Shown here piece after piece: positions 17,557 through 25,901 of a stretch of DNA of 64,000 nucleotides. The notes under the pieces are model-generated. The model did not search any database. It saw nothing but the letters and a program-made list of their open reading frames with translations, and was not told the DNA's origin. How positions within the stretch are numbered: position 1 is the stretch's first letter; each line of letters begins with the position of its first letter. Source of the stretch: Bifidobacterium saguinibicoloris (GTDB lineage Bacteria; Actinomycetota; Actinomycetes; Actinomycetales; Bifidobacteriaceae); NCBI RefSeq assembly GCF_019331725.1, contig NZ_JAHBBF010000011.1, positions 40,710 to 104,709 of the forward strand, in the 5' to 3' direction. A program made the position numbers and the translations under genes.

Positions 17557-17597
17557 GGGAGGCGATCCGCGCCGGAATCAGCCCGGAATCGCCTCCC
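17557..17597 (-). terminator. Terminator downstream of the RNase E/G gene
   Basis: GGGAGGCGAT (17557-17566) pairs with ATCGCCTCCC (17588-17597); the enclosed sequence can extend the helix. It begins 22 bp after the stop. Confidence 0.6.
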
Positions 17598-17618
17598 GGC
17601 GGCGTGTCGGACGGTCAA

Positions 17619-20531
17619 TCACTCGTCGGCGTTGTTCGCCGCCACGGCCGCGGCCGCGATCTGCGCGAGCTTGGCCTTGACGTCCGGGGTGGAGCCGGCG
17701 GGCTCCGGCGCGGGCGCGGTGCCGCGTCCGTGCTTGTTCGTCTTGACGAACGGGTCGCCGCCCCTCAGGGCGTACGGGTCGTCGTAGTCGGCGGAGACGA
17801 TCGGCTTGTCGTGCAGGATGAAGCCACGGCCCTTGCAGGTCGGGCACTCCTCCGAGAACGCCTCGACGAGGCCCTGGCCGATGCGCTTGCGCGTCATCTG
17901 CACGAGGCCGAGCGAGGTGACCTCGGCCACCTGGTGCTTGGTGCGGTCGCGCGCCAGGCATTCCACGAGGCGGCGCAGCACGAGGTCGCGGTTGGCGGGC
18001 ATCACCATGTCGACGTAGTCGATCATGATCATGCCGCCGATGTCGCGCAGGCGCAGCTGGCGGGCGATCTCCTCGCTGGCCTCCAGGTTGCAGCGGGTGA
18101 CGGTCTCCTCGAGCGACTTGCCCTTGCCGATGAACCGGCCGGTGTTCACGTCGATGGTGGTCATGGCCTCGGTGCGGTCGATGACGATCGAGCCGCCGGA
18201 CGGCAGGTACACCTGACGTTCCATGCCCTTCCTGAGCTGCGAGTCGATCTGCCACTTGTCGAACACGTCCTTGCCCTCGTGCTCGGCCGGGTCCCACTTC
18301 TCCAGCTTGTCCTTGAGGTCGGGGGCCATCGTGTCGAGGTACTCCTCGATGCGGTCGTAGACCTTGTCGCCTTCCACGATGAGCTTGGTGAAGTCGTCGT
18401 TGAAGATGTCGCGCACCACGCGGATGGCCACGTCCGGCTCGCCCTGGAGGAGCTTCGGACGCTTGCCGTGCCAGAACTCCTCGCGCTTGGCGTTGATGCG
18501 CTCCCACTGACGCACGAGGCTCTCGAGGTCCTTGACGATGGCCTCCTCGGAGGCGCCTTCGGCCGCGGTGCGGATGATCACGCCCATGTCCTTCGGCGCG
18601 ATCTTGGAGACGATGTTCTTCAGGCGGGTGCGTTCACGCTCCGGCAGCTTGCGGCTCACGCCGGTCATGCCGCCGGACGGCACGAGCACGAGGAAGCGGC
18701 CGGCGAGCGTGACCTGCGAGGTCAGGCGCGCGCCCTTGTGGCCGATCGGATCCTTGGTGACCTGCACGAGCACCGGGTCGCCGGACTTGAACGCGAGCTC
18801 GATGCGGCGCGGCTGGCCGTCGAGGCGCGTCGCGTCCCAGTTGACCTCGCCGGCGTACAGCACGCCGTTGCGGGCCTGGCCGATGTCCACGAACGCGGCC
18901 TCCATGCTCGGCAGCACGTTCTGCACGCGGCCGAGGTACACGTTGCCCACGGTCTGCACCTCCTGGATGTCGGACACGTAGTGCTCGACGAGCACGTTGT
19001 CCTCCACCACGGAGATCTGCGTGTGGTGCTCCTTCTCGCGCACCACCATGAGGCGTTCGACGTTCTCGCGGCGGGCCAGGAAGTCCTGTTCCATGATCTG
19101 CGACTGGCGGGAGCGCTCGCGTCGGTTGTCGCGGCGGCGCTGCTTCTTCGCCTCGAGTCGCGTGGAGCCCTCCACGTCGGTGATCTCGTCGATGTACTGC
19201 TGCTTGCGGGAGCGGCGCACGAGCACCTGCTCGTCGTCGTCCTGCGTCTTGCCGCGGCGACGACGACGGCGACGGGTGACGGTCTCCTCCTCGTCGCGGG
19301 CCGGACGGTCGGCATGCTCGGCGTCGTCCGCGGCGGAGTCGCGTTCGGAGGACTTCTCCTCCTGCGCGGCCGTCTGGTCGCCCTTGGCGCGGCGGCGGCG
19401 GCGACGGCGGGTGCGCGGCTCCTCCTCGTCCTGTCCGTTCTCCTCCTCGGCGATCGGGCTGTACGCGATGTCGTCGAGCTCGAGGTCCTCCTCGATCTGC
19501 TCGACCTCGGCCGCGGCGCGGCGCTCCTGCGCGTTGAGGCGGCGGTTGCGTCCACGGCGGGACTTCGTCTCGCCCTCGTCGGCGCCTTCGGCGGACGACG
19601 TGCGGTCCGCTCCGGCGTCCTGCGCCGGGGCGTCGTCACGCGCGTCCGTCTCGTCGTCGTTCTGGCGGGAACGGGAGCGGCGACGACGGCGACGGCCGCC
19701 CTCCTCCTGCTCGTCGCGGTCGCGGCGGGAACGCGCGGGACGCACGTCCTCCTCGTCGTCCTCGTCCTCATCGTCCGTGTCGTCGTCGCGGACGCGGGAG
19801 ACCGGGATCACCGGCTCCTGGAACAGCAGAGACGTCATCGGACGCATGGTGCGGTCGTCGTCGCGGCGGTCATGGACCGGCAGTTCGTCGATGAGCTCCT
19901 CGGCGCGCTCGAAATCGTCCTCGTCGTCCAGGTCGCGCGCGGAACGGCGACGGGAGCGGGACGGACGCACGTCGTCGTCATCGTCGTCGTCGCGGAAGCG
20001 GCGGCGACGGGAGCGGGACGGACGGTCGTCGTAGTCGTAATCGTCGTCGTCGACGTACCGGGAACGGGAGCGGCGGCGCGTACGCGGCGCGTCGTCCTCG
20101 TCGTCCACGTCGGCGCGGGAGCGGCGACGGCGGGAACGTGCGGGACGCACGTCGTCGTCGCGGTCGTCGTCACGGTCGCCGAACCCGGCGAGGGAGTCGA
20201 CGGCGTCGGACACGCGCTCGTCCGCATCGTCGTCACGGGAGCGGGAGGCGCCGGCGTCCGCGGACGGAACGTCGTCGCGGGGGTCGAGCTTCGGCTCCTC
20301 GAAGATCGAACGGGAATGGTCCTCCACCTTGAGCTCCAGGGAGGCGCCGGCGGCACCGGTGCCACGCACCACGCGGCGGCCACGGCGACGACGGGTCGTG
20401 GGCGCGGGAGCCGGCGCGGGGGCGTCGGACCGGTCGCCGGACGGCGCGGCGCCGGCGGCATCGGACGAATCGGATACGTTGAGGTTCAGGGCGTCGACGT
20501 CGTCGACCCCATTGGTGTTCACAGCGGGCAC
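17619..20531 (-). CDS. rne: Ribonuclease E/G family endoribonuclease with long N-terminal disordered region
   Basis: Single-strand endoribonuclease of rRNA, tRNA and mRNA processing. In this 970-residue protein the first 460 or so residues are low-complexity, alternating Arg-rich (RRRRRSRSR-like) and Asp/Glu-rich blocks. The catalytic half contains an S1 domain from about residue 525 (GNVYLGRVQNVLP), an RNase-H-like fold with metal-binding aspartates D794 (TTIDVNTG) and D838 (MIDYVDM), and a zinc-link CPTC (C896, C899). The order is reversed relative to E. coli RNase E, whose scaffold is C-terminal, as in other actinobacteria. Translation starts at GTG 20531, preceded by GAGGAG. Confidence 0.95.
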   Translation of the reverse strand: MPAVNTNGVDDVDALNLNVSDSSDAAGAAPSGDRSDAPAPAPAPTTRRRRGRRVVRGTGAAGASLELKVEDHSRSIFEEPKLDPRDDVPSADAGASRSRDDDADERVSDAVDSLAGFGDRDDDRDDDVRPARSRRRRSRADVDDEDDAPRTRRRSRSRYVDDDDYDYDDRPSRSRRRRFRDDDDDDDVRPSRSRRRSARDLDDEDDFERAEELIDELPVHDRRDDDRTMRPMTSLLFQEPVIPVSRVRDDDTDDEDEDDEEDVRPARSRRDRDEQEEGGRRRRRRSRSRQNDDETDARDDAPAQDAGADRTSSAEGADEGETKSRRGRNRRLNAQERRAAAEVEQIEEDLELDDIAYSPIAEEENGQDEEEPRTRRRRRRRAKGDQTAAQEEKSSERDSAADDAEHADRPARDEEETVTRRRRRRRGKTQDDDEQVLVRRSRKQQYIDEITDVEGSTRLEAKKQRRRDNRRERSRQSQIMEQDFLARRENVERLMVVREKEHHTQISVVEDNVLVEHYVSDIQEVQTVGNVYLGRVQNVLPSMEAAFVDIGQARNGVLYAGEVNWDATRLDGQPRRIELAFKSGDPVLVQVTKDPIGHKGARLTSQVTLAGRFLVLVPSGGMTGVSRKLPERERTRLKNIVSKIAPKDMGVIIRTAAEGASEEAIVKDLESLVRQWERINAKREEFWHGKRPKLLQGEPDVAIRVVRDIFNDDFTKLIVEGDKVYDRIEEYLDTMAPDLKDKLEKWDPAEHEGKDVFDKWQIDSQLRKGMERQVYLPSGGSIVIDRTEAMTTIDVNTGRFIGKGKSLEETVTRCNLEASEEIARQLRLRDIGGMIMIDYVDMVMPANRDLVLRRLVECLARDRTKHQVAEVTSLGLVQMTRKRIGQGLVEAFSEECPTCKGRGFILHDKPIVSADYDDPYALRGGDPFVKTNKHGRGTAPAPEPAGSTPDVKAKLAQIAAAAVAANNADE

Positions 20532-20897
20532 GATGCTCCTCGCCGACGTGCTGCATCACGTCGGCCTCTCAGGCTTCACACGGCTCTCACACCACGCTCT
20601 CACCGTGGCCGCGCATCACTTGCGCCCGCAGAAGCAATTCCAGTCAAAGTCTGTGCGGCTCGGACGGCGGACACCGGCGCTCGCGAGGAAAGGATCGGGC
20701 AGAACCCGGGTGCGAGGGGATCGACGCCATCTGGCACGTCGGCGGTTTGCAGAACCACCATCCTCAAGTATGCCACAACTTCACGCGTCCCCCGTCCATC
20801 ACGCGCCCGGGCGCGACGGCGCGCCCGTCGCGTCGGCGCGTTGGACGGCGGACGGCACGACTGACGGGACGGCGGACGGCACGACGGACGACGGCGT
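20532..20897. other. dapE-rne intergenic region
   Basis: 366 bases without a convincing gene. It must contain the rne promoter/leader and the dapE 3' end. I see a 14-bp palindrome CGCGCCCGGGCGCG (20802-20815), an adjacent short hairpin GACGG...CCGTC (20815-20829), and a GGACGGCRCGAC-like repeat at 20850-20893, directly before the dapE stop. Confidence 0.4.
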
Positions 20898-22121
20898 TCA
20901 GCGCTCCGCGACGAGCCAGCGCAGCAGGATGTCGGCGAGCAGCGTCAGATCCGATTCGGGCAGCTGCTCGTCGTGCTTGTGGGCGAGCAGCGGGTCGCCG
21001 GCGCCGAGGTTCACGGCGGGCACGCCGAGCTGGGAGAAACGGGCCACGTCGGTCCACCCGAGCTTGGCGAGCGGGTCGCGGCCGGTGCGCTCCTTGACGA
21101 GCTTCGCGAGCGAGACCGCCAGCGGCGCGTCCATGCCGGGGCGCGCGGACGGCGATTCGTCCCTCATCTCGATGCCGTAGCCCTCGAACACGCCGCCGGT
21201 GGCCACGTGCTCGCCGTTGCCGAGCTCGGCGCCCGCGTCCACGCCCATCATCAGGGCCTTCGCCTCGGCCACGGTCTTGTCCGGCGCGAACCGGTAGTTC
21301 ACATGCACGCGGCACTCGTCCGGGATGACGTTCGTGCCCTTGCCGCCGGAGATCAGCGTGGCGTTGAGGCCCTCGCGGTAGACGAGGCCGTCCACTTCGA
21401 CGTCCGCGGGGCCGCGGTCGTTGTAGGCGTTGAGACGGTTCAGGATGTCCGCGGCCTTGTGGATGGCGTTCTCGCCCATCCACGCGCGGGCGGAGTGCGC
21501 GGCCACGCCGTGCGTGACCACATCGAAGCGGATCGTGCCGTTGCAGCCGCCCTCGATGCCGCAGCTGGTCGGCTCGCCGATGATCGCGAAATCGCCTTCC
21601 ACCCAATCGGGGTGGGCCTCCACGACCTTCCTGAGGCCGTTCTTCTCGGCGACGACCTCCTCATGGTCGTAGAAGACGTACGTGAGGTCGACCTTGGGCA
21701 AGGTCTCCGGCGTCGCGCCGTCGAGCACGGCGGCGAGCTGGAGCATCACCGCGTCGGACGCCTTCATGTCGGTGGCGCCGCGGCCCCACAGGACGCGCTC
21801 GCCCGGATGGGCCTCGGCCACGTCGGCGCGGATGAGCGGGTCGCCGGGCTCCAGCCAGCGCGGCGGGAAGTTGTCGATGACCGGCACGGTGTCGATGTGC
21901 CCGGCGAGGATGACGCGGTTCGGAAGGCCGAAGGCGGTGGAGGCGACGACCGTGTCGCCGTGGCGGCGCACGGTCAGATGCGCGTACGTCTTCAGGAACG
22001 CCTCGATGTCGTCGGCGAGCGGACCCTCGTCGTCGCTCACGGAGTACACGGTCATGATCTGCTCGAGCAGGGCATCGAGCTGCGCGGCGCGGGAGGCGGC
22101 GGGGTCCAGGGAAATCGTCAT
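20898..22121 (-). CDS. dapE: Succinyl-diaminopimelate desuccinylase
   Basis: M20 zinc hydrolase releasing LL-diaminopimelate in the lysine and peptidoglycan pathway. The 407-residue protein has the metal ligands in GHIDTVP, GRGATDMKASDA, YDHEEV (catalytic and metal glutamates), IIGEPTS and the final HKHDE, plus the dimerisation-domain histidine in VAAHSARAWMGENAIHK. ATG 22121 is chosen because a TAGGAT box leaves exactly 7 nt; an upstream in-frame ATG at 22130 overlaps that box. It is divergent from the AEC transporter. Other M20 peptidases look alike, but the motif set fits DapE. Confidence 0.92.
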   Translation of the reverse strand: MTISLDPAASRAAQLDALLEQIMTVYSVSDDEGPLADDIEAFLKTYAHLTVRRHGDTVVASTAFGLPNRVILAGHIDTVPVIDNFPPRWLEPGDPLIRADVAEAHPGERVLWGRGATDMKASDAVMLQLAAVLDGATPETLPKVDLTYVFYDHEEVVAEKNGLRKVVEAHPDWVEGDFAIIGEPTSCGIEGGCNGTIRFDVVTHGVAAHSARAWMGENAIHKAADILNRLNAYNDRGPADVEVDGLVYREGLNATLISGGKGTNVIPDECRVHVNYRFAPDKTVAEAKALMMGVDAGAELGNGEHVATGGVFEGYGIEMRDESPSARPGMDAPLAVSLAKLVKERTGRDPLAKLGWTDVARFSQLGVPAVNLGAGDPLLAHKHDEQLPESDLTLLADILLRWLVAER

Positions 22122-22128
22122 GGCGTCC

Positions 22129-22134
22129 ATCCTA
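22129..22134 (-). promoter_or_regulatory. Leaderless -10 box of dapE
   Basis: TAGGAT on the minus strand ends 7 nt before ATG 22121. Confidence 0.5.
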
Positions 22135-22245
22135 TCGGCGGCCCCGGGAATGTGAATCCCCTTACCATTGGGTGAGATTTCACGGATGCGCGCGACGGTC
22201 TGTGCCACACTCGAGGTGACGGCCCGCAGGTACGCGGTACGCGGG

Positions 22246-22279
22246 ATACGCGGGAACGTGACACGCGATACGCGGGAAC
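22246..22279. repeat. Direct repeat ATACGCGGGAAC upstream of the AEC transporter
   Basis: Two exact 12-bp copies (22246-22257 and 22268-22279), 22 bp apart, with a related TACGCGG just before. They lie 35-70 bp upstream of the transporter start and could be regulator sites or simple repeats. Confidence 0.5.
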
Positions 22280-22313
22280 AGCCCCGGGAAGCAGGAAAAG
22301 AGGGATTTCGGGA

Positions 22314-23258
22314 ATGCCAGGTCTATTGAGCGCCATGCAGGGATTCTGCGTCATCGGCATCGTGATCTTCGTGGGCTATGTGGCCGCGCGCATGCGCATC
22401 GGCGGCCCGAGCGCGCAGATGGTGCTCAACCGCTTCTCATTCTTCGTGTCCAGCCCGTGCCTGATGTTCGCGATCCTCGCCAAGGAGCCGATCTTCGACA
22501 TCTTCCATCCCTCGATCGTGGTGGCGTTCCTCTCCGCCATGCTCGCGGGGCTCGCGTTCCTCGCGCTCAACCGCGCGTTCTTCCACCTGAAGGCCCCGGA
22601 CGCCACCATCGGAGCATTGAACTCGTTGTATCTCAACTCGAACAACATCGGCCTTCCGGTGGCCACGTACATCCTCGGTAACGGCGCGCTCGTGGCGCCG
22701 ATCCTCGTCATGCAGCAGGCCCTGTTCACGCCGATCGCGCTCACCGTGCTCGACGTCACCACGAAGGGCAAGGCGTCCGTCAAGGAGATCGCGAAGCAGC
22801 CGCTGCACCAGCCGTTGCTCATCGGCTCGCTGCTCGGCATCGTGGTCTCCGCGCTGAACGCGAAGCTGGGCTGGTTCCCCGTGCCGAACTACATCTACGA
22901 TCCCATCAACATGATCGGCGAATCGGCGGTGCCGATGATCCTCATGGCGTTCGGCATGTCGCTGCACGGCACGAAGCCGCTGCAGCAGAAGGGCGACAGG
23001 CCCGCGATCTTCACGGTGGCGGTGATCAAGAACATCGTCATGCCGATCATCGCGTTCCTGCTCGCCTACTTCATGATGGGCTTCCGCGGGCCGGAGCTGT
23101 ACGCGTGCGTGGTGCTCGCCGCGCTGCCCACCGGGCAGAACGTGTACAACTACGCCGCCCGGTACAACGTGGGCCTCACCTTCGCGCGCGACGGCATCCT
23201 CATGTCCACGATGACGAGCCCGGTGTTCATCGCGCTCATCGCTTTCCTGTTGAGCTGA
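22314..23258 (+). CDS. AEC (auxin efflux carrier)-family transporter
   Basis: A 314-residue membrane protein with about ten hydrophobic helices in two halves, each with a broken helix: SLYLNSNNIGLPVATYILG in the first half and LAALPTGQNVYNYAARY in the second. These Asn/Pro/Gly motifs are diagnostic for the AEC/BART superfamily, whose bacterial members export organic acids such as malate or malonate. The substrate cannot be deduced. GAGGGA lies about 8 nt before ATG 22314. The gene stands alone, divergent from dapE and convergent with the Maf-Nudix gene 42 bp away. Confidence 0.9.
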   Translation: MPGLLSAMQGFCVIGIVIFVGYVAARMRIGGPSAQMVLNRFSFFVSSPCLMFAILAKEPIFDIFHPSIVVAFLSAMLAGLAFLALNRAFFHLKAPDATIGALNSLYLNSNNIGLPVATYILGNGALVAPILVMQQALFTPIALTVLDVTTKGKASVKEIAKQPLHQPLLIGSLLGIVVSALNAKLGWFPVPNYIYDPINMIGESAVPMILMAFGMSLHGTKPLQQKGDRPAIFTVAVIKNIVMPIIAFLLAYFMMGFRGPELYACVVLAALPTGQNVYNYAARYNVGLTFARDGILMSTMTSPVFIALIAFLLS

Positions 23259-23300
23259 GGAGCGCGATGAACCGTCGCGGCACGGCCGCCGGGCCTGTCG

Positions 23301-24758
23301 TCAGCGTCCGCGGTTCGCTTCGGCGAGCGCGTCGAGACGCGCACGGAAGCGCGGCCAGTCGGTCCTCATCGCGGTGAGCAGGCGACGGTCCGGGACCTCG
23401 TCGATCGGCACCCAGGCGATCTCCTTGCTTTCGTCGTCGTTCGCGCGCGGCGTGACGCGGCGTCCCGGCTTTTCGAACGCGAACACGGTGGTGTACGCCC
23501 ACGGACCGTGGTCCTCACGGTAGGAGCCGACCACCTCGATGTCCTCGGGGGTGATGTTCGCCTCCTCGTAGCTTTCGCGCAGCGCACCTTCAATAGGCGA
23601 TTCGCCGTCCGCGGTGGCGCCGCCGGGGATGCCCCACGTGCCACCCTCCGCCGACCATGAGGCGCGATGCTGCATGACGACGTGCGTCACCGCTCCGGTC
23701 GCCGCGTCGCGGCGGGCCAGCAGGACGCCGGACGCGCCGTTCGTCCCCCAATGCTTGCGTCCGCACGCGCAGTCGACCCAGCCGTCGCCCGGCTGGTGGA
23801 CGTTCTCCGCGGGCGGCAGCTCCTTGCCGTCCTTGTCGAGCACGCCCGGCAGGCTCTCGCCGCGCGCCACGTTCCACAGGTCGGTCCATTCGACGCCGAG
23901 TTCGGCGGTGAGCCTGCGCAGCAGCGGCAGGCTGATGCCGATGATGCCGTGCGGGTCACCTTCGATGCCGTCGATGAACGCGCCGCCGAAGCCTTCGAGC
24001 GTGAACGATCCGGCCACTTCGAGCGGTTCGCCGGTAGCGATGTAGCGTTCGATGTCGCGGTCGGAGTAGTCGGCGAAGTGGACGAGGGCGTGGCTCGCGC
24101 CGCGCACGACCCTCCCGGAGGCGAAGTCGACGACGCAGTGTCCGGTCCACAGCTCGCCGGTCGCCCCGCGCATGCGGCGCAGGCGCTCGCGCGCCACGTC
24201 GGCGCTGTGCGGCTTGCCGTAGCATTCGCCGTCCAGCAGGAACATCGAGTCGCAGCCGACGATGAGCGGGCCGACCTCGGCGCGCGTGAGTCCCGGCTGG
24301 AGCGCGACGACGTTGGAGATCGGCTCGGTGACGGTCGGCATGTCCACGCCGGAGAAGTCGCGCGTCGAGGCGACGGCGGCCTTCGAGTAGTCGATGTCGT
24401 CGTCCGCCGCGGACACGTCGGACGACGTGCCGACGGCGGCCTCACGCGCCTCGTCTTCGGCGATGACGGCTTCGGCTCGCATCGGATAGGCGATGACGCG
24501 TTCGCCGGTCGCGGCGGCGGCCGTCGCGGCCACGTCGCGGTAGGCACGATGGACGGCCTCGGCCTTGGCCGAGGCGAGGATCGTCACGCGCTGTTCGACG
24601 GTGAGGGCGTCGACCGTCGTGCCGGCGGCGACGGCGGCCGCCTCGAGCGCGGCCGGCTCGTCGACGTGCGAGACGCGGATGGTCGGGCAGACGCCCGCCG
24701 CGTACAGCACGTCGCGGCGCGGCTTGGACTTGGACGCGAGAATCAGCGGAACGGACAT
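23301..24758 (-). CDS. Fused Maf-like nucleotide pyrophosphatase and Nudix hydrolase
   Basis: A 485-residue two-domain protein. The N-terminal Maf domain (ILASKSKPRR, VGCDSMF, GIIGISLPLLRRL) hydrolyses non-canonical or methylated nucleoside triphosphates in characterised homologues; it contains an inserted low-complexity segment of about 80 residues (roughly 90-165). The C-terminal half (from about residue 345) is a Nudix domain with the box GATADGE...RESYEE, preceded by a CACGRKHWG zinc-like motif. Both domains would clean or turn over nucleotides. Its ATG overlaps the thrB stop (TGATG), so the two are translationally coupled although functionally unrelated. Confidence 0.92.
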   Translation of the reverse strand: MSVPLILASKSKPRRDVLYAAGVCPTIRVSHVDEPAALEAAAVAAGTTVDALTVEQRVTILASAKAEAVHRAYRDVAATAAAATGERVIAYPMRAEAVIAEDEAREAAVGTSSDVSAADDDIDYSKAAVASTRDFSGVDMPTVTEPISNVVALQPGLTRAEVGPLIVGCDSMFLLDGECYGKPHSADVARERLRRMRGATGELWTGHCVVDFASGRVVRGASHALVHFADYSDRDIERYIATGEPLEVAGSFTLEGFGGAFIDGIEGDPHGIIGISLPLLRRLTAELGVEWTDLWNVARGESLPGVLDKDGKELPPAENVHQPGDGWVDCACGRKHWGTNGASGVLLARRDAATGAVTHVVMQHRASWSAEGGTWGIPGGATADGESPIEGALRESYEEANITPEDIEVVGSYREDHGPWAYTTVFAFEKPGRRVTPRANDDESKEIAWVPIDEVPDRRLLTAMRTDWPRFRARLDALAEANRGR

Positions 24759-25780
24759 CAGCGGCGCTCCACTTCCACGCCGTCGCCGTCAATCGGCAGG
24801 TGCAGTACCTTCCAATGGCCGGAGGCGAGTTGTTCGGCGGCGATCTCGTCGATGGCGGCGCGGGCGTCGCCGTGATGCAGCACGAGCACGCACGGGCCGG
24901 CGCCGGAGACGGCGGCCGCGTAGCCCTTGGAGCGGAACAGGGCGATGAGGTCGGCGGACGGCTGCATGAGCGGCGCGCGGTACGGCTGGTGGAGGCGGTC
25001 CTGCGTGGCGGTGAACAGCAGCGCGTTGGCCTGGTGTCCGGCATCGGCGGAACCCTCGTCGGTCTTGGCCAGGATGGACGGGTTCATCGCGGCGGGCAGG
25101 AGTCCCACGCGCGAGACGTTGTAGACGGCGTCCTTGTACGGCAGTTCGCCGGGCAGCGCCTGGCGCGCCTTCTCGGTGGACAGCTCGTAGTCGGGCACGA
25201 ACACGGCGGCGGTGATGGCCGGATCCACCGGGTAGTTCACCGTGTGGAAGCCGCCGTGCAGCGGGTCGCCGCCGGGGATGGCCACCGAGCCGACGCCTTC
25301 GGCGGTGGCGAAGTCCCAGGAGACGGTGAGGCCGCCGAACACGGCCGGCGCCACGTTGTCCGGGTGGCCCTCGATCTGCGCGGCCATGTCGAAGATGGCC
25401 GGGCGGTTGAGCCCGCCGGGCTGGGCGAACGCGGCCGCCGCCGCGATGCCGGCGACGATCGCCTCGGCGGACGAGCCCATGCCGCGCGCCTGCGGGATGT
25501 TGTTCGTCGCCTCGAGCGTGAAGCCGAGGCGTCCCAGCCCGAACGTGGCGCAGGCGCGGCGGAACGTGGAGACGACGAGATGCGTCTCGTCGCGCGGCAG
25601 CGTGTCCTCGCCCTCGCCGTGGATAATGACGTGGGCGACGCCGTCGGCGGGATCGTCGTTGAGCGTGAACGTGAGTTCGTCGTGGTAGTCGAGCGCGAGG
25701 CCCACGGTGTCGAAACCGGAGCCGAGGTTGGCGCTGGTGGCCGGCACGCGCACGTGGACGCTGCTGCAGATGGGGTTCAT
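24758..25780 (-). CDS. thrB: Homoserine kinase
   Basis: GHMP-superfamily kinase phosphorylating homoserine for threonine synthesis. The 340-residue protein has the N-terminal VPATSANLGSGFDTVG motif, the ATP loop PQARGMGSSAEAIVAG and the C-terminal SGAGPCVLVL glycine motif. It lies 121 bp downstream of hom, with a strong hairpin between them, and overlaps the next gene by one base. A purine-rich AGGAAG lies upstream of the ATG. Confidence 0.97.
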   Translation of the reverse strand: MNPICSSVHVRVPATSANLGSGFDTVGLALDYHDELTFTLNDDPADGVAHVIIHGEGEDTLPRDETHLVVSTFRRACATFGLGRLGFTLEATNNIPQARGMGSSAEAIVAGIAAAAAFAQPGGLNRPAIFDMAAQIEGHPDNVAPAVFGGLTVSWDFATAEGVGSVAIPGGDPLHGGFHTVNYPVDPAITAAVFVPDYELSTEKARQALPGELPYKDAVYNVSRVGLLPAAMNPSILAKTDEGSADAGHQANALLFTATQDRLHQPYRAPLMQPSADLIALFRSKGYAAAVSGAGPCVLVLHHGDARAAIDEIAAEQLASGHWKVLHLPIDGDGVEVERR

Positions 25781-25856
25781 ATGTCTTCTGTCTTCCTTCG
25801 TTTGGTCGCGGGCCGTCTCGGGAGTCGTGGCGGGCGTCGCGGCGCGTATTGCAAGA

Positions 25857-25888
25857 ATCCCCCGGCCGCTTGTGCGCGGCCGGGGGAT
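25857..25888 (-). terminator. Terminator/attenuator between hom and thrB
   Basis: A 13-bp perfect stem (ATCCCCCGGCCGC and complement) with a 6-nt loop lies 14 bp after the hom stop; a T-containing tract follows on the minus strand. thrB must use read-through or its own promoter. Confidence 0.75.
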
Positions 25889-25901
25889 GGACGGGTTGCG
25901 G

